Shown one piece after another: positions 13,647 to 13,848 of a stretch of 13,848 nt of DNA (position 1 is its first letter; each line of letters begins with the position of its first letter). Under the pieces are notes generated by a model, which was given only the letters and a program-made list of their open reading frames with translations, had not been told where the DNA came from and did not search any database. The stretch is from assembly GCA_948742005.1 (NCBI GenBank), contig CAPYQR010000010.1:6833-20680 (forward strand), read 5' to 3'. The DNA comes from an uncultured bacterium. Its GTDB lineage: Bacteria; Cyanobacteriota; Vampirovibrionia; Gastranaerophilales; Gastranaerophilaceae. The position numbers were made by a program, and so were the translations under genes.

Positions 13647-13848
13647 ATGCTAAGTAAAATTATGAAACCTAAATCAATAGCTGTTATTGGTGCTTCAACC
13701 AAAGAGCACACTATTGGTTCAGATATTATGAAAAGATTACAAGAATATAAATTTAACGGAAACATTTACCCTGTTAACCCTAAAGGCGGGGTTATCGAAG
13801 TAGGGGCTGCGAGTGAAGTTGAGTTAAAAGAATCAAAATTAAGAATTG
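13647..13848 (+). CDS. Acyl-CoA synthetase, NDP-forming type, N-terminal CoA-binding part (cut by window edge)
   Basis: The frame starts at ATG 13647 behind a strong ribosome binding site (AAAGGA, six bases upstream) and runs 67 codons off the right edge. The start reads PKSIAVIGAST (8-18) and IYPVNPKGG (44-52), the Rossmann-type CoA-binding domain of ADP-forming acetate--CoA ligase / succinyl-CoA synthetase alpha-like proteins. These convert acyl-CoA, ADP and phosphate to acid, CoA and ATP, or act in protein acetylation when fused to a GNAT domain. After the double glycine the usual GLKAYxS segment is not obvious (VIEVGAASEVELKES), and no frameshift explains it. The full domain set cannot be seen. 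Confidence 0.75.
   Translation, partial: MLSKIMKPKSIAVIGASTKEHTIGSDIMKRLQEYKFNGNIYPVNPKGGVIEVGAASEVELKESKLRI

Overview
The window is AT-rich, standard-code bacterial DNA (TGA ends panB) with dense genes and no rRNA, tRNA, CRISPR array or insertion sequence that I can recognise. Several traits point to a non-photosynthetic relative of the Cyanobacteria, of the Melainabacteria / Vampirovibrionia / Gastranaerophilales kind. The YvcK protein carries the two-helix membrane extension seen in cyanobacterial YvcK. The prepilin has the Lys-Ala-Phe-Thr-Leu-x-Glu processing site typical of that group. A triple 8-bp repeat with 3-bp spacers has the layout of the cyanobacterial Pho box. The lineage is inferred from family resemblance, not from a search.

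Layout. 1-1368 (minus strand): the 5' part of a DNA methyltransferase that runs off the left edge, then a type IV prepilin-like protein with a Ca-binding-like loop and an acidic linker. 1609-5704 (plus strand): a likely three-gene operon made of a soluble TPR protein, a membrane-anchored TPR protein, and a GAF-like/GGDEF diguanylate cyclase that starts with TTG one base after the preceding stop. A bidirectional-looking hairpin region (5710-5760) separates this operon from a convergent YbgC-like thioesterase gene (5779-6174, minus).

6175-7550: a divergent control region with three exact ATTTAACT repeats at 11-bp spacing precedes queD and uppP on the plus strand. uppP ends inside the convergent 5'-nucleotidase-like gene, a 32-bp tail-to-tail overlap. 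12866 down to 7519 (minus strand): a probable operon in the order LamB/YcsF-like gene, yvcK, panB, panC, 5'-nucleotidase-like gene. panB and panC overlap by 14 bp, and panC starts with TTG behind a good ribosome binding site. 12979-13848 (plus strand): a TatD-associated-type radical SAM protein and the start of a CoA-binding acyl-CoA synthetase. A perfect 7-4-7 inverted repeat lies between this pair and the LamB/YcsF-like gene.

How the genes fit together. PanB and PanC make pantothenate, the CoA precursor; the thioesterase and the acyl-CoA synthetase fragment use CoA thioesters. UppP recycles the undecaprenyl carrier and YvcK-family proteins affect envelope and carbon metabolism. QueD serves queuosine synthesis. 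The TPR/GGDEF operon suggests c-di-GMP signalling beside a pilin-like gene. The most interesting signal is the Pho-box-like repeat array next to the likely -35 region of queD-uppP. The second is a run of predicted promoters whose -10 boxes lie only 6 to 13 bases before the start codon, which suggests leaderless or very short-leader transcripts.
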